The position numbers were made by a program, and so were the translations under genes. Positions 6,845 to 7,984 of a stretch of DNA of 7,984 nt are shown piece after piece; positions within the stretch are counted from its first letter, which is position 1, and every line of letters begins with the position of its first letter. The notes under the pieces are model-generated. The model did not search any database, had not been told where the DNA came from, and saw nothing but the letters and a program-made list of their open reading frames with translations. The DNA is taken from NCBI GenBank assembly GCA_934097015.1, contig CAKONF010000037.1, forward strand, positions 1 through 7,984, given 5' to 3'. The stretch comes from an uncultured Bacilli bacterium. GTDB lineage: Bacteria > Bacillota_I > Bacilli_A > RF39 > UBA660.

Positions 6845-6873
6845 AATATATAATAAAAATATATTTCGTGCAA
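6845..6873 (-). promoter_or_regulatory. Sigma-A-type promoter of the prepilin gene
   Basis: On the minus strand TTGCAC (6873-6868; four of six to TTGACA) and TATATT (6850-6845; five of six to TATAAT) are separated by 17 bases. Transcription would start near 6838, leaving a leader of under 20 bases that contains the AGGA site. Confidence 0.6.
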
Positions 6874-7050
6874 GAAAAATATAAGAATAATTAATTGTTT
6901 TTTAAATTTTAATATTTGTTAAAAAATATATACTAATTTTTTATATTTGTAATAAAGTTAAAAATTTTTTTTAAAAAATGAATAAAAAAAAAGGAAATGC
7001 AAATTTTTTCACAATAATATATAGTGAAGGGGTTTAAAAAAGTGATTAGA
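6874..7050. other. Divergent intergenic region, no gene seen
   Basis: This stretch separates the leftward prepilin gene from the rightward nuclease gene. It is almost pure A and T with runs of eight or more. A weak inverted repeat TTCAC/GTGAA (7008-7012 and 7024-7028, 11-base loop) lies about 40 bases before the nuclease start. I find no convincing -35/-10 pair for the plus strand, although the nuclease must be transcribed from here if it is expressed. Confidence 0.4.
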
Positions 7051-7051
7051 A

Positions 7052-7060
7052 AGGAAGGTG
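7052..7060 (+). promoter_or_regulatory. Ribosome site that decides the nuclease start
   Basis: AGGAAGGTG is a strong Shine-Dalgarno match ending six bases before GTG at 7067. An in-frame GTG at 7058 overlaps this site and is therefore unlikely to be used. Confidence 0.65.
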
Positions 7061-7066
7061 ATTTTT

Positions 7067-7984
7067 GTGGAGATTCTTACATATGATAAAATTATAAGTA
7101 ATAAAAATTTAATCTTTAATTTACAATTTGATTGGACTTTTAAAAATGTATTTTTAAATAAAATATCTTTAAATTTCTTGTGCCATTTTTTAAAATATTT
7201 ACTTGGTTATGATTATAAAGATTTAAAAGATAATTTAAGTATTGTAAATGGTGAAATACCAACTAATGTTATAGGACATAATAACGGTCATAGTGATATT
7301 ATACTTAAATATAAAAATACTTATATAATATTAGAAATGAATGGTAGCAATAAACAAAAACATATAGATAAAAATTATTGGTATTTATTCTTAGAACATT
7401 CATCTAGATTAAGTAATAAAAATAATTATACTCAAGATATAAAAACAATATTAATAAATATAGATAATTATGATGTAATAGGTAAAAATAAATTTATATA
7501 TGATTCTAAATTAATATTCAACAAATATAGAATTTCTGTGTATAACAGTATAAGAATATTACATATTAATCTTGACTATTTAAGGAAAAAACATTATACT
7601 GATAGTAAGTTAAATCAATTTGAAAAATCTATGCTAATATTTGTAGAACAAGATAGAAGAAAAATAGAAAATAAGACAAAAAGAAAGGATGTAATAGATA
7701 TTATGAATTTTATGGAAACATTAAAGTTTAAACCAGGAGATGCAGTAACATATAATAGAGATGCTTTTTTAAAGTCATGTGAAGAAGACGTAAAACAAAG
7801 ACTAGAAGAAGCAACAGAGAAATTAGAGATTGCAAAAATCAAAGCAAATCAAGAACTAGAAAGTGCAAAAATCAAAGCAAATCAAGAACTAGAAAGTGCA
7901 AAAATCAAAGCAAATCAAGAACTAGAAAGTGCAAAAATTGAAGCAAATCAAGAACTAGAAAGTGCAAAAATTGAAGCAAATCAA
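7067..7984 (+). CDS. Rpn/PDDEXK_2-family putative nuclease with repeat coiled-coil tail (3' end outside window)
   Basis: The frame is open for 306 codons to the right edge, so the C-terminus is missing. The start is GTG with a strong ribosome site (AGGAAGGTG) six bases before it. Residues about 20-170 look like the PD-(D/E)XK domain of Rpn-type proteins (recombination-promoting nuclease/putative transposase, PDDEXK_2): FDWTFKNVF (21-29), then GHSDIIL (74-80, Asp77) and, after a short loop, YIILEMN (86-92, Glu90, Asn92), matching the D...E-x-(Q/N/K) catalytic pattern. Asn at the usual Gln/Lys position is, to my memory, a known family variant. Residues 171-240 are a charged helical region. From about residue 240 the chain is a long, highly charged helix, with 11-residue units AKIKANQELES repeated from 256 to the edge. 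Family members are reported to cleave DNA, promote recombination and in some cases act in phage defence; none of this can be tested here. Transcribed away from the pilin gene and apparently monocistronic. Confidence 0.8.
   Translation, partial: MEILTYDKIISNKNLIFNLQFDWTFKNVFLNKISLNFLCHFLKYLLGYDYKDLKDNLSIVNGEIPTNVIGHNNGHSDIILKYKNTYIILEMNGSNKQKHIDKNYWYLFLEHSSRLSNKNNYTQDIKTILINIDNYDVIGKNKFIYDSKLIFNKYRISVYNSIRILHINLDYLRKKHYTDSKLNQFEKSMLIFVEQDRRKIENKTKRKDVIDIMNFMETLKFKPGDAVTYNRDAFLKSCEEDVKQRLEEATEKLEIAKIKANQELESAKIKANQELESAKIKANQELESAKIEANQELESAKIEANQ
7832..7984 (+). repeat. 33-base in-frame tandem repeat, at least 4.6 copies, continuing past the edge
   Basis: Units lie at 7832-7864, 7865-7897, 7898-7930, 7931-7963 and 7964-7984 (partial). 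The first three are identical base for base. The fourth and the partial fifth carry the same two changes (ATCAAA to ATTGAA), turning Lys into Glu. Each unit encodes AKIKANQELES or AKIEANQELES. Eleven-residue periodicity with hydrophobic positions suits a hendecad coiled coil. Identity at the DNA level indicates recent copy-number change by slippage or unequal recombination; any gain or loss of a unit keeps the frame. Confidence 0.95.

Noticed and set aside
6978..7037. 19-residue plus-strand frame MNKKKGNANFFTIIYSEGV
   Set aside because: No ribosome site precedes it, and it sits in a run of A where such frames arise by chance.
7042..7086. 14-residue leader frame overlapping the nuclease start
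   Set aside because: GTG at 7042 has only a loose GGGG upstream and no regulatory hairpin or codon bias to support a leader peptide.
7615..7842. 75-codon open frame on the minus strand
   Set aside because: It is antisense to the nuclease gene, low in complexity and lacks a ribosome site.
7832..7984. CRISPR-like array of 33-base repeats
   Set aside because: The repeats are back to back without spacers, in frame with the nuclease gene and encode a regular helix.

Overview
The window is very AT-rich (by eye about a quarter G+C) and densely coded. All confident genes use the standard bacterial code: Trp is TGG and TGA is used as a stop. A ComN-type post-transcriptional regulator, a RelA/SpoT homologue, D-Tyr-tRNA deacylase, a class B sortase with a cell-wall-anchored substrate, and clear Shine-Dalgarno sites point to a Gram-positive Bacillota, probably an AT-rich, possibly gut-associated member of class Bacilli. 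The species cannot be fixed from this sequence alone.

The genes from about 90 to 6820 all lie on the minus strand and read from right to left. A gene for a type IV prepilin-like protein (6820-6359) has its own promoter. It is followed by about 480 bases that look like a broken second gene: three pieces in one frame, separated by a TGA and a TAA, whose only well-placed start (ATGAATAAAAAA, the same 12 bases that start the pilin) is out of frame with the rest. A strong terminator at 5848-5874 closes this unit. Next comes a tightly coupled housekeeping operon: a ComN-like regulator (5820-5554), a long RelA/SpoT homologue (5557-3413, 4-base overlap) and dtd (3411-2968, 1-base gap), ended by a terminator at 2941-2966. 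After a promoter at 2860-2888 come a large surface protein (2829-910) with signal peptide, solenoid-like repeats and a VPKTG sorting signal, and a class B sortase (842-90). A small hairpin lies between these two genes and a terminator lies after the sortase.

On the plus strand, diverging from the pilin gene, an open frame starts at 7067 and runs off the right edge. It encodes an Rpn/PDDEXK_2-type putative nuclease whose C-terminal tail is a coiled coil built from exact 33-base tandem repeats.

The sortase and surface protein probably form an enzyme-substrate pair. The ComN-rel-dtd unit links stringent-response and translation-quality genes. I do not see a clearly new biological system. The points most worth a second look are the RelA/SpoT homologue with substituted hydrolase residues, the interrupted gene after the pilin, the repeat-tailed nuclease and the compact sortase-substrate locus.
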